A DNA stretch of 64,000 nt, from NCBI RefSeq assembly GCF_004458765.1, contig NZ_SPJX01000167.1, forward strand, positions 1 to 64,000, in the 5' to 3' direction. A program made the position numbers and the translations under genes. Shown piece after piece: positions 25,849 through 34,664 of the stretch. Under the pieces are notes generated by a model. The model did not search any database and was not told the DNA's origin. It worked only from the letters and a program-made list of their open reading frames with translations. The stretch comes from Microvirga pakistanensis. GTDB taxonomy: Bacteria; Pseudomonadota; Alphaproteobacteria; Rhizobiales; Beijerinckiaceae. How positions within the stretch are numbered: position 1 is the stretch's first letter; every line of letters starts with the position of its first letter.

Positions 25849-26703
25849 TCAGCGCACCTTCGCGTTGATTTCCGCCGCGAGCGCTTCAATCAATGCGGGC
25901 GTTGCAGGCCCGCCGCAGAGCGCGAGCTTGCTCGGCACAACGAGACGCCGCGCGGGCGGGACGGTCCTCATGAGAGCCGGGTGCGAAAAGAGCGCGGTTC
26001 CGTTGTCGACCGCCCTTCCCGCGTCCTCGTCCACGAGCAGGTAATCGGGCGGCGAGGTGACGATGGATTCCAGACGAACCACGCCTCCATAGGGCAGCCC
26101 CAAGGCTTGGTGATGGAGCCGGAAGCCCATGTGAGCCAGGAGCTCGTTCATGGGCGAACCCGACGGGGATACCCACCCGCCCCGATCGTAGACGAGGACA
26201 CTGGGCTTGCCCGCAACGATGTCCTTCGTGCGCTGGAGCGCGGCATCGATCCGCCCGATCAAGGACTCGCCCCGCTCGGGATGGCCGAGGGCTCGCGCCA
26301 TCGTGCGGATCTGTGCCTGCCCTTCCTCGAAGCTCGTCCAGGGTCCCAGCGCCAGAACCTCCAGCCCCTGCGCCTTCAGGATGGCCGTCTGATGATGCTG
26401 GCCATAAGTTCCGGACAGCACGAGATCCGGACCGCTGAACAGGATCGTCTCCGCCCTTCCGTCGTTCAGGGGATAACCTCGGGCCCGCTCCACCATGGTC
26501 GAGATCGACGGATCGGCGACAAGGTAGCTCAGCGAGGCGATCTGCTCGCGGTCGGCGAAGTCCAGCAGCATCTCGTCCGTGCAGAGATTGAGGGACACGA
26601 CGCGCCGGGGGCGCTCCTGCGCCTCGGCGGCGCTCCCGAGAGCCAAGGCGATGCAGATTGGCAACATCCTTCTGGAAATCCGACCGAGGCGCAGTTGCGG
26701 CAT
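25849..26703 (-). CDS. btuF: BtuF-like cobalamin/corrinoid ABC substrate-binding protein
   Basis: About 284 aa with a signal peptide (core MLPICIALALGSAAEA). The mature protein belongs to the BtuF/FecB fold: RRVVSLNLCTDEMLLDFADR, IASLSYLVADPSISTMVERA, ETILFSGPDLVLSGTYG, and later ALGLPYGGVVRLESIVTSPP. The start at 26703 is chosen to place the signal peptide at the N-terminus; an upstream ATG (26808) would add a non-signal stretch lying over the riboswitch. It diverges from btuB across the cobalamin riboswitch and converges on cobU. No BtuC or BtuD is in the window. Cobalamin specificity is inferred from context. Confidence 0.8.
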   Translation of the reverse strand: MPQLRLGRISRRMLPICIALALGSAAEAQERPRRVVSLNLCTDEMLLDFADREQIASLSYLVADPSISTMVERARGYPLNDGRAETILFSGPDLVLSGTYGQHHQTAILKAQGLEVLALGPWTSFEEGQAQIRTMARALGHPERGESLIGRIDAALQRTKDIVAGKPSVLVYDRGGWVSPSGSPMNELLAHMGFRLHHQALGLPYGGVVRLESIVTSPPDYLLVDEDAGRAVDNGTALFSHPALMRTVPPARRLVVPSKLALCGGPATPALIEALAAEINAKVR

Positions 26704-26730
26704 AACAGACAAGCCCGTAAAGGAGAATTC

Positions 26731-26928
26731 GACGTTGGTGCCTCGGATCATCGAGGTGAAACGGGAACACGGTGCGGACCCTGTCCTATGCCGTGGCTGC
26801 CCCCGCAACTGTAAGCGGCGAGCAGCGATCCTTCATGCCACTGAATCTTTGAGCCGGACAAGCTCAAGAGGATTTGGGAAGGCGGATCGCCTGCGACGAC
26901 CCGCAAGCCAGGAGACCGGCCGGCGTCG
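26731..26928 (+). ncRNA. Cobalamin (B12) riboswitch controlling btuB
   Basis: The conserved core is clear: GAGGTGAAACGGGAACACGG, then GCCCCCGCAACTGTAAGCGG, GCCACTG, GGGAAGGCGG, and the B12-box region GCAAGCCAGGAGACCGGCC. The ends GACGTTGG and CCGGCGTC can form the closing stem. It ends about 46 bases before the btuB start, close enough to sequester translation or stop transcription when adenosylcobalamin binds. Confidence 0.95.
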
Positions 26929-26974
26929 AAAATGCAACCCGTATTGCTCGCCGGTGGGGCGGGCAGGAGGCTCC

Positions 26975-28945
26975 ATGATCGTGCCCTTGCGCCGCGTCTT
27001 CGCGGCATCCGTGTCCCTGTGCGCACTCTCGATGGGCGCAGCCCACGCCCAGACCGTCACCGAGCCCGTGCCGATTCCCGATATCGTCGTCACGGCCACG
27101 CGCTCGCCGCTCGCAATCTCACAGGCCGGTAGCGCGATCTCGGTGATCACCGCCGAGGACATCGAGAAGGAATCCATCAAGAGCCCGGCGGAGGTGCTGC
27201 GTCGCGTTCCGGGCGTGACGGTCACGGAAACCGGCGGTCCCGGCGCGACGACGACCGTCAGGCTGCGGGGCGCCGATTCCGGGCACACCCTCGTGCTCAT
27301 CGACGGCATCCGCGTCAACGATCCCTCGGCGAATTCCGGCGAGTTCGATTTCTCGAATCTCGCGGCTGTCGACATCGAGCGCATCGAGGTTCTGCGCGGC
27401 CCGCAATCCGCCATCTACGGCTCGGATGCCATAGGTGGCGTGATCAACATCATTACCCGCAAGGGCAAGGGTGCGCCGCGTGTGAGTGTCGGGGTGGAAG
27501 GCGGCAGCTACGGCACCAAGGCAGGACGCGCCTCCGTTTCCGGCAGCAATGGCTCCGTCTCCTACGCCTTCTCGACCACCGGCTTCGACACGGCAGGGTT
27601 CTCGCGCTACGGCTATCGTATCGGCCGCATCGAAGAGACCCTCACGTCCCCTCTCGAGGACGACGGCGCCCGACGCCTTGGCGCGGCGGGCCGCGTCTCG
27701 ATTGCCCTTTCGCCTGACGCGGAGTTCGAGATCGGAGGCTTTGCGAGTTCGAATCGCGCCCAGATCGACAACGATCCGGGCTTCGACGCGCTGCCCGACG
27801 GTCCTTCAATAACGCGGCAGCGTCTGCTCGAAGGCCACTCGCGCCTCACCATCAATTCGTTCGACGGCATGCTCAAGAACACCTTCCTCATTTCGGGCAG
27901 CCGCACGGACAACAACCTCCGCCTCGTCGGTTCCTACGCCCTGCCCGACCTGTACGGGAATGAATATGGCTATCAGGGCGATCGATTCTCGGCGGAGTAC
28001 CAGGGTGACTTAAAGCTCGGCACCCTTGGGCTTTTCACCTTCGGGGCCAAGGCCGAGCAAGAGCACATGATTTCGACGACGCGGAGCTTTCTGCCCTTCG
28101 AGATGCCGGAGAGCGAGGACGTCGACGCCTCGCAGACGACCCGGTCCGTCTATGCGTTGCATCAGCTCAGCCCCGTCGAGAACCTTCACCTTTCGCTGGG
28201 CGGTCGCATCGACGACGTCCAGGGCAGCGATACCTTCGCGACATGGCGTGCAACTGCAGCCTACGAGATCCCGACATCCGGCACGAAGTTGCGCGCCAGC
28301 GCCGGCACGGGGGCCAAGGCTCCGACCTTGTATCAGAGGTTCGATCCTTATTCTGGTACCGCCGACCTTGAATCCGAGCGATCCATCGGCTTCGATGTGG
28401 GGATCGACCAGAGCCTTGCGGACGATCGTGTTCTCCTCTCGGCAACCTTCTTCGCGAACCGCTTCCGCAATCTGATTGCTTACGGCTCGGTGGATACTTG
28501 CCGTCCCGATCAGTATGGATGCTTCCTCAACGTCAAACGGGCACGCACCAGCGGCGTCGAACTTTCGGCTGACGTCGACGTCATTCCCACGTGGCTTCGC
28601 GTCAAGGCAACCTATACCTACCTCGAAGCCTTCGACGAGGACACGGATCTGCGCCTTGCCCGTCGCCCCGAGCATCAGGGCCGTCTGGGCCTTGCAATCA
28701 CGCCGGCTAAGGGCCTGTCGATCGAGCCCTCCATCGTGTTCGTTGGAAGCCGCTTCTCCTCACCGAACGAGGTCTATGAGCTCGCGCCGTATGCGCGCTT
28801 CGATGTGTACGCCGATTACAAGCTCAATGATACGTTCAGCATCTATGCCCGCGCCGAGAACCTGACCGACGCGGAGTATCAGGAAGTGTACAATTACGGC
28901 ACGGCAGGCCGTTCCTTCTACGCAGGCCTGCGCGCGACTTGGTAA
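26975..28945 (+). CDS. btuB: TonB-dependent vitamin B12 receptor
   Basis: A 656-aa outer-membrane receptor. AGGAGG at 26965-26970 fixes the start at 26975, giving a signal peptide (MIVPLRRVFAASVSLCALSM, cleavage near AHAQ). The TonB box region is PDIVVTATRSPLAI. The plug contains AEVLRRVPGVTVTETGG, VLIDGIRVNDPS, and IERIEVLRGPQSAIYGSDAI followed by GGVINIITRKG. The barrel ends with NLTDAEYQEVYNYGTAGRSF and a final strand whose last residue is Trp (LRATW). The upstream cobalamin riboswitch shows that the gene is repressed by B12 and supports the substrate. A strong terminator follows. Confidence 0.95.
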   Translation: MIVPLRRVFAASVSLCALSMGAAHAQTVTEPVPIPDIVVTATRSPLAISQAGSAISVITAEDIEKESIKSPAEVLRRVPGVTVTETGGPGATTTVRLRGADSGHTLVLIDGIRVNDPSANSGEFDFSNLAAVDIERIEVLRGPQSAIYGSDAIGGVINIITRKGKGAPRVSVGVEGGSYGTKAGRASVSGSNGSVSYAFSTTGFDTAGFSRYGYRIGRIEETLTSPLEDDGARRLGAAGRVSIALSPDAEFEIGGFASSNRAQIDNDPGFDALPDGPSITRQRLLEGHSRLTINSFDGMLKNTFLISGSRTDNNLRLVGSYALPDLYGNEYGYQGDRFSAEYQGDLKLGTLGLFTFGAKAEQEHMISTTRSFLPFEMPESEDVDASQTTRSVYALHQLSPVENLHLSLGGRIDDVQGSDTFATWRATAAYEIPTSGTKLRASAGTGAKAPTLYQRFDPYSGTADLESERSIGFDVGIDQSLADDRVLLSATFFANRFRNLIAYGSVDTCRPDQYGCFLNVKRARTSGVELSADVDVIPTWLRVKATYTYLEAFDEDTDLRLARRPEHQGRLGLAITPAKGLSIEPSIVFVGSRFSSPNEVYELAPYARFDVYADYKLNDTFSIYARAENLTDAEYQEVYNYGTAGRSFYAGLRATW

Positions 28946-28975
28946 CATGTGCTTTCGGTACGCTTAGGTGATGTG

Positions 28976-29014
28976 AAAAGGCTGGATGCTGAACGGCATC
29001 CAGCCTTTCTTTTC
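28976..29014 (+). terminator. Intrinsic terminator after btuB
   Basis: A 12-bp perfect stem (AAGGCTGGATGC and GCATCCAGCCTT, six-base loop) is followed by TCTTTT. Confidence 0.9.
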
Positions 29015-29350
29015 AGCTCGCAAATTGTGGCGATTACGTGCAACGGCCTGCCTGAGAGCCGGTGGACGTGGCTCGTTTTGCGGTCTCCGAGGCCCTAACT
29101 TCCCTTGCGACAAGTTGCCCGGCACGATGTACGGAACTCGCCGCGATGTCGTGAAAACCCCTATGTTTAGAGAGTTTTCCCCTTCATTCGAACGGGCGAC
29201 CGTTTGCCGCAATTCGGAAAATTTGCCTAGTCAAAGGTTAAGCTGACCTATTCTGGACATATCGACCTAGCACATACTCCCCTCGTCAACGAAGAAGGAC
29301 TGCGCACCCGCACCGCGGAGAAGCAGTCGATCCTGTGGGGGCTAGTTCGA
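29015..29350. other. Intergenic region, nothing recognised
   Basis: The right part (about 29150-29260) is more AT-rich and presumably holds the promoter of the next gene. No small gene, RNA or repeat stands out. Confidence 0.4.
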
Positions 29351-30454
29351 ATGCAGATTGCTCTGACAGCGCTTTACAGCGCGTGCCAGTCGTCGGTGCT
29401 TCGTCACAAGAACAACGCGCTTGCCGGGCTTCAAGCGCGCCATGCGCTGCAAAGCCTTACATCCACCTGCAAGCGGCCGGCTCTGCTCAGTCTCGTTGGG
29501 AGTGCGGGACTGGGCGTTTGTGTTGCCGCTGGCGTCGGAGTTGTTCCGGCTCTCTCCGCCACATCTCAAAAGCAGGCCGTGCTTCCATTCCAAATGGCCT
29601 CTCAACCGGCAATGCGGACAAGCGAGGCCGACCCCCTGGAGGCCATTGATCCCGCAGAGCCCGCAAGAATGCTCACGTATGCGCAGCTGCAGGAACTCTT
29701 CATCACCTCCATGCCGCTCACCAATCCACCTGCCGCGGAAGGCGACACGGACGACGATATCGACGCGACTCCGGTCGAATATGTGGACTTCGAGGAGATG
29801 CGCGTCCCGCGCTGGATCGTCGATACCATCCTGCGCGCATCGGAGATCACCGGCGCCGACCCCGTCTACATGATGGCGCTCGCAGACAAGGAATCGAGTT
29901 TCCTTCCGGGGAATAAAGCCTCGACGTCGTCGGCCGTCGGGCTCTTCCAGTTCATCACGAGCACCTGGCTTGAGGCCGTGCGTTCGTTCGGACCCAAGCA
30001 CGGCCTGATCATGGAAGCGTCGTCCATCGAGAACCAGGGCGGCAAACTCTCGGTTCCGGACGAGGCCAAGCGCGAACACATTCTCGGCCTGCGCCGCAAC
30101 CCCTATATCTCGGCGCTCATGGCCGCGGAGATGATGCAGCGCGACAAGGCGAAGATCGAGACAAGGCTCGGCCGCAAGCTCAGCCGGTCCGAGTTCTATC
30201 TCTCGCATTTCTTCGGAGTGGACAGCGCGAGCAAATTCATTGCCCTTGTCGACGACACGCCGAAGAAGAGCGCGAAAAGCGTGTTTCCCAGAGCGGCGAA
30301 GTCGAACAAGTCGCTGTTCTATGCCAAGGACGGCAAGAAGACCCGCCAACTGAGTGTGTCCGAGGTTTACGGCAAAATCGACACCATGATCGACAAGCGC
30401 CTGAACCGTTACGAAGACGTCTCGTCCCGTGTCACCGCCGAGGCGGAATTCTGA
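29351..30454 (+). CDS. Lytic transglycosylase (SLT domain) protein
   Basis: A 367-aa exported or membrane-anchored murein lytic enzyme. A hydrophobic segment at about residues 45-68 (LLSLVGSAGLGVCVAAGVGV) serves as signal or anchor. The SLT domain starts near residue 155: ILRASEITGADPVYMMALAD, then the catalytic Glu181 in DKESSF, followed by SAVGLFQFITSTWLEAVR, which is typical of lytic transglycosylases, and RNPYISALMAAEMM. The C-terminal 90 residues are Lys-rich and likely flexible. The 3' end overlaps the oppositely oriented MFS gene by 46 bases. Confidence 0.85.
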   Translation: MQIALTALYSACQSSVLRHKNNALAGLQARHALQSLTSTCKRPALLSLVGSAGLGVCVAAGVGVVPALSATSQKQAVLPFQMASQPAMRTSEADPLEAIDPAEPARMLTYAQLQELFITSMPLTNPPAAEGDTDDDIDATPVEYVDFEEMRVPRWIVDTILRASEITGADPVYMMALADKESSFLPGNKASTSSAVGLFQFITSTWLEAVRSFGPKHGLIMEASSIENQGGKLSVPDEAKREHILGLRRNPYISALMAAEMMQRDKAKIETRLGRKLSRSEFYLSHFFGVDSASKFIALVDDTPKKSAKSVFPRAAKSNKSLFYAKDGKKTRQLSVSEVYGKIDTMIDKRLNRYEDVSSRVTAEAEF

Positions 30455-31731
30455 TCCGGAGCTCCGCGATCCTCACCCTTATCGCTTGCGGCCATCTCCG
30501 CGCGGGCGATCACGGTGGGAGCAGCGGAGCTGGTAGAGGCAACCACAAAGCCACCCTTGACCGGCGCTCGTTGGACCTGAACGATGCGCAGGACCGTGAA
30601 GATGGCCAGTCCCGACGAGGCCAGCGCCGAATAGATGAACAGACCGCCCGGCCCGAGCAGCTCCATCGCGACGGCGCCGAACAGGGGGCCGATGGTCACG
30701 CCCGCCGCCCATGCGAACAGAAGCGTGCCGACCGTCGACACGATGCGCCCGGGATCGACGATGTCGCAGGCATGCGCCACGCACACCGAGTAGATGCAGA
30801 GAGCCAACCCGCCCCAGGCGGCGAAGCTCCAGAGGACCATGCCCTGTGCCTCCTGCGCGCTCGCGAACAGGATCAGGATCGACACAAGGCTCGTCCCCGC
30901 CGCCAGTCCCGCGATGACATAGCGCCGGTCCGCCCTGTCGGAGAGCCAGCCGAGGGGCCATTGCAGCAGAAGGCTCCCGGCCTGGAGTGCGAAAAGAAGC
31001 GCCGCCGCCCGCTCCTGGGTCAATCCGATGCCGACGCCGAAAACCGGCGTGATGGCGATCACCGGCCCGTTGACGAGCCCGACCACGAAGGATCCGACGA
31101 CCGCCGAAGGCGCAAGTGAGAAAAGGTGTCGAACGTCGATCTTCACGCCCAACGGCGCCGGGGGCTCCTTCGTCGTGGTTGCGGCGATCGGAAGCAAAGA
31201 CAGCGAAATCACGGCGCTCACGGCCATGAACAATCCATCGGTCCTGAGATCTCCGAAGCTGATGCCGAGAGGCGAGAGCATCAGGGCGATCTTGGTGCAG
31301 ATCATGTAGAACGAGAGGACACGTCCGCGATGGCTCGAGGTGGCGCGCGCGCTGATCCAGCCATCGGTCACGGTGAAGATGCAGGCCAGCGTCACGCCCG
31401 TCAGGCCACGCAGGATCACCCAGGCCAGGGTCGAATGGGCCTGCGTCATTGCGAGCACCAGGACGGCGACCATGGCTGCCAGACTGGCGAAAGCGCGGAT
31501 ATAGCCCACATGACGGATGAAGGTGGGAGCCAGGACGCAGCCGGTCGAGAAGCCGAGTCCGTAGGCCGCCGCCACGATGCCAATGGCAGAGACCGAAAGG
31601 CCCTGGGCCTGCATGCGCAGCGGCATCAGAGCCTGGAGCAAGCCGTTGCCGGCCTGCAGCAGGGTGGTGGCCGCCGTAATGGTCCAGATGAGGGCGAGAG
31701 AAGAGTTCACAACGCACGCGGGGAAAGGCAA
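30409..31731 (-). CDS. MFS transporter, YcaD-like
   Basis: A 440-aa inner-membrane transporter with about 12 hydrophobic segments, from LIWTITAATTLLQAGNGLLQ to GGLFIYSALASSGLAIFTVL. The loop after helix 2 and the motif region LGWLSDRADRRYVIAGLAAG between helices 8 and 9 are typical of the major facilitator superfamily. The cytoplasmic C-terminal tail of about 60 residues is hydrophilic. Substrate is unknown; the overall pattern resembles YcaD-type drug or metabolite exporters. The start is uncertain: the TTG at 31731 has GGAG upstream, while a GTG at 31710 is also possible. Its end overlaps the transglycosylase gene tail-to-tail. Confidence 0.85.
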   Translation of the reverse strand: MPFPACVVNSSLALIWTITAATTLLQAGNGLLQALMPLRMQAQGLSVSAIGIVAAAYGLGFSTGCVLAPTFIRHVGYIRAFASLAAMVAVLVLAMTQAHSTLAWVILRGLTGVTLACIFTVTDGWISARATSSHRGRVLSFYMICTKIALMLSPLGISFGDLRTDGLFMAVSAVISLSLLPIAATTTKEPPAPLGVKIDVRHLFSLAPSAVVGSFVVGLVNGPVIAITPVFGVGIGLTQERAAALLFALQAGSLLLQWPLGWLSDRADRRYVIAGLAAGTSLVSILILFASAQEAQGMVLWSFAAWGGLALCIYSVCVAHACDIVDPGRIVSTVGTLLFAWAAGVTIGPLFGAVAMELLGPGGLFIYSALASSGLAIFTVLRIVQVQRAPVKGGFVVASTSSAAPTVIARAEMAASDKGEDRGAPDQNSASAVTRDETSS

Positions 31732-31841
31732 CGGCGGACGCCGCTCCTAGCGAATAGAGAGCAGACGTCCTACGAGATCAAGCCTGATCCGTCCTGCGGC
31801 GCTCATTCTCCAAGAAGTTCCCCGCGATCGCTCGGCCGGGC

Positions 31842-32072
31842 TCATTGGCGCGGCAATTCCTTCGAAAAGCTGGCGAACAGATAATAGCCGTTGAACCGGA
31901 CCCCGGTCTTGGCAGCCTGATTATCGAAACCCAGAAGCGGCTCACCCTGCTGGAGGCGTCCTCCAAACTGCCATTGCGGCCCGGTCACGAAGGCAGGAAC
32001 CGAACGCTCTTCCGGAACCGCGCAGACGAGTCCGTCCTGCTGCGTGTTGCGGAACAGGTTGTAAGCGTACAT
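31842..32072 (-). CDS. Small conserved-looking protein, 76 aa
   Basis: A small soluble protein starting MYAYNLFRNTQQDGLVCAVP and containing FVTGPQWQFGGRL and GVRFNGYYLFASF. The ATG at 32072 is chosen because GGAGGAGG lies just before it; two more in-frame ATGs lie slightly upstream (32084, 32096). The composition and strong ribosome site suggest a genuine gene. I have a sense that similar short proteins occur in Methylobacteriaceae but know no function. It stands between an MFS gene and rfbD and has no obvious partner. Confidence 0.6.
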   Translation of the reverse strand: MYAYNLFRNTQQDGLVCAVPEERSVPAFVTGPQWQFGGRLQQGEPLLGFDNQAAKTGVRFNGYYLFASFSKELPRQ

Positions 32073-32259
32073 GACCTCCTCCATCGTTGCCCCCATGCCG
32101 TCATCTCATCATCGCACGAATCATAAAATTCCCTAAAACCATGACGGGAGTATGATATTGCAGTGCAGCGATGCCAAAAAGCAGCTGCCCTCGCGGTAAC
32201 TTAGTTGCAGTTTCGCCCGGGCCCGGGGCAATCCTGCTCGAGACGGAGAGTAAACGATC

Positions 32260-33165
32260 ATGCGCATCATCGTGATCGGCAGGCACGGACAGGTTGCCCA
32301 CGCTTTGGCGGAACGCGCCGCCGTGCATGGCGTGGAGACCGTCCTCCTGGGAAGGCCCAAGCTGGATCTCGCCGACCCCTCCGGGATCGAGGATCTTCTT
32401 CGGGAGAAGGGAGGCGACCTGATCGTCAATACGGCGGCCTATACGGCCGTCGATCAGGCCGAGACCGAACCCGATCTCGCCGATGCCATCAACGGCATCG
32501 GGGCCGGCGCGGTCGCCGGGGCCGCTGCCGCCATGGGCCTGCCCGTCATCCACCTCTCCACGGATTACGTCTTCGACGGGACGCTGGATCGTCCCTATCG
32601 GGAGGACGATGCGACGGGGCCGCTGGGAGCTTACGGCGCTTCGAAGCTGCTGGGAGAAACCGCGGTCGCCGCCGAGACCGGGGATTATGTGATCCTGCGT
32701 ACGGCATGGATCTACAGCCCTTTCGGCAAGAATTTCGTGAAGACAATGCTGAGGCTCGCCTCTGAGCGGGACGAGATCGGCGTCGTCGCCGACCAGGTCG
32801 GCTCCCCGACAAGCGCCCTCGACCTCGCCGACGGGATCTATGGCGTCGCCCGCAATCTCCTGGAAAGGCCAAGGCAGCGGAATCTGCGCGGCACCTTCCA
32901 CATGGCCGGGACGGATTTCGCGAGCTGGGCCGAGTTCGCCGCCGGCATCTTCGCCCTTTCGGCGCGCCTGGGCGGTCCCGCCGCCAGGGTCCGCCCTCTG
33001 TCGACCGCGGATTACCCGACCCCGGCAAGGCGGCCCGCCCATTCCCGCCTCGACTGCACGAAGCTCGAGGCAGTCCACGGGATCCGGCTCCCCTCCTGGC
33101 GGGAGTCCCTGGAGCCCTGTCTGAGACGGCTTATCGCGGAGCTTCGGACGAGCGGGACTCCATGA
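32260..33165 (+). CDS. rfbD: dTDP-4-dehydrorhamnose reductase
   Basis: A 301-aa short-chain-type reductase that makes dTDP-L-rhamnose. The N-terminal cofactor site is IIVIGRHGQVAHALAERAAV; other landmarks are LDLADPSGIEDLL, VNTAAYTAVDQAETEPDLA, the STDYVFDGTLDRPYREDD segment, YGASKLLGE with the catalytic Tyr and Lys, and ILRTAWIYSPFGKNFV. The last part includes YPTPARRPAHSRLDCTKLE, the sugar-binding region. The rfbABC partners are not in the window, so the gene stands apart from its pathway. It runs in the same direction as metZ, 68 bases downstream. Confidence 0.92.
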   Translation: MRIIVIGRHGQVAHALAERAAVHGVETVLLGRPKLDLADPSGIEDLLREKGGDLIVNTAAYTAVDQAETEPDLADAINGIGAGAVAGAAAAMGLPVIHLSTDYVFDGTLDRPYREDDATGPLGAYGASKLLGETAVAAETGDYVILRTAWIYSPFGKNFVKTMLRLASERDEIGVVADQVGSPTSALDLADGIYGVARNLLERPRQRNLRGTFHMAGTDFASWAEFAAGIFALSARLGGPAARVRPLSTADYPTPARRPAHSRLDCTKLEAVHGIRLPSWRESLEPCLRRLIAELRTSGTP

Positions 33166-33197
33166 GCCAAAGGCACCGGCATTTCTCAAAAAATATC

Positions 33198-33219
33198 TTT
33201 GTTCTTTTTACAGAACAAA
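33198..33219. promoter_or_regulatory. Inverted repeat upstream of metZ
   Basis: Arms TTTGTTCT and AGAACAAA are perfect and separated by six bases; the repeat ends 14 bases before the metZ ATG. It lies where a repressor or mRNA hairpin would block expression. I do not recognise the regulator, and no SAM riboswitch is visible. Confidence 0.45.
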
Positions 33220-33233
33220 CTTAGTATCACGTC

Positions 33234-34424
33234 ATGATCGAACACCATGACCCCGACTACCGCCTCGAAACCCGCCTCGTTCATGACGGTCATCTGCGGA
33301 CGCCGTTCGGCGAAACGTCGGAGGCCCTGTTCGTCACACAAGGCTTCGTCTATGAGAGCGCGGAGAGCGCCGAACGCCGTTTCCTGAACGAGGAGCCGGG
33401 CTACAGCTACAGCCGCTACTCCAATCCGACCATCGACATGTTCGAGCAGCGCATGGCGTCCCTGGAGGGCGCCGAGACGGCCCGAGCAACAGCCAGCGGC
33501 ATGGCCGCGGTGACGGCCGCGATGGTAAGCCAGGTCCAGGCGGGCGATCACGTGGTGGCAGCCCGCGGCCTCTTCGGCTCATGTCGATGGGTGGTCGAGG
33601 ATCTCCTCCCGCGCTTCGGGGTGTCCTGCACCCTGGTCAACGGTCCCGACGTGGAGGCATGGCGCAGGGCCGTCCGCCCGCAGACGCGGGCCTTTCTTCT
33701 GGAGACCCCCTCCAATCCCAGCCTCCAGATCATCGATATCGCCGCCGTCGCCCACATTGCCCACGAGGCCGGGGCAACGCTCACCGTGGACAATGTCTTC
33801 GCCACGCCGCTCTACCAGAAGCCTCTCGCGCTCGGTGCGGATTGCGTGGTTTATTCCGCCACCAAGCACATCGACGGCCAGGGCCGTTGTCTGGGTGGCG
33901 TCATTCTGGGCTCCACGGAATTCATCGAGAGCAAGGTGCAGCAATTTCTGCGCATGACCGGTCCCTCCATCTCGCCGTTCAATGCGTGGATCCTTCTCAA
34001 GGGGCTGGAGACGCTGTCGCTGAGGGTGGAACGCCAGACGGCGAATGCCGGGTTCCTGGCCGATTCCCTACACGACCATCCCAAGCTCAGGAGCCTGGCC
34101 TATCCCGGCCGCGCGGATCACCCCCAAGCGGAACTGATCCGCCGGCAGATGAGCGGCGCTTCGACCATGGTCGCGCTGGACCTCAAAGGCGGGAAGGACG
34201 CGGCGTTCCGCTTCATGAACGCGCTGCGCCTCATCCGTATCTCGAACAATCTCGGTGACGCCAAAAGCCTGGTCACTCACCCGGCCACCACGACCCATCA
34301 GCGTTTTGCGCCGGAGATGCGCGCCGAAATGGGAATCTCGGACGGTCTCGTGCGCCTGTCCGTGGGTCTGGAACATCGCGAGGATCTGCTGGCGGATTTG
34401 GTCCACGCTCTTGAAAACGCCTGA
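33234..34424 (+). CDS. metZ: O-succinylhomoserine sulfhydrylase
   Basis: A 396-aa PLP enzyme of the Cys/Met metabolism family, which makes homocysteine from O-succinylhomoserine and sulfide. It begins DYRLETRLVHDGHLRTPFGE, the usual start for MetZ. Landmarks are YSYSRYSNPTIDMFEQRMAS, a substrate/PLP segment with FGSCRWVVEDLLPRFG, LLETPSNPSLQIIDI, and VYSATKHIDGQGRCLGG with the PLP lysine. SLVTHPATTTHQ near the end is typical of the family. Length fits. It stands alone with an inverted-repeat operator candidate upstream, pointing to control by sulfur or methionine status. Confidence 0.93.
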   Translation: MIEHHDPDYRLETRLVHDGHLRTPFGETSEALFVTQGFVYESAESAERRFLNEEPGYSYSRYSNPTIDMFEQRMASLEGAETARATASGMAAVTAAMVSQVQAGDHVVAARGLFGSCRWVVEDLLPRFGVSCTLVNGPDVEAWRRAVRPQTRAFLLETPSNPSLQIIDIAAVAHIAHEAGATLTVDNVFATPLYQKPLALGADCVVYSATKHIDGQGRCLGGVILGSTEFIESKVQQFLRMTGPSISPFNAWILLKGLETLSLRVERQTANAGFLADSLHDHPKLRSLAYPGRADHPQAELIRRQMSGASTMVALDLKGGKDAAFRFMNALRLIRISNNLGDAKSLVTHPATTTHQRFAPEMRAEMGISDGLVRLSVGLEHREDLLADLVHALENA

Positions 34425-34664
34425 TGGGCACAGGATGCTCATCACGCAAATTTTATGAACCAGCCTGAGATTCTTTGCCGATTCAAAGACAGCACCCCAT
34501 CGGGGTCAAGTAGAAAGCAGGACTGGACGATAGATTTCCTATGCTTTCGGGGAGCGCCTCTTGAATTCCCCAACAATGTGACGCACCATCCTCCAGGGAT
34601 GAACGCGTTCCACAACAAGAAAGCGCGATCCTTCACAAAGACCAGAGGGGTCAGGGAGGAAATC

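Noticed and set aside
33166..33233. SAM riboswitch upstream of metZ
   Set aside because: The leader is only 68 bases long and shows none of the conserved SAM-II core; only a simple inverted repeat is present.
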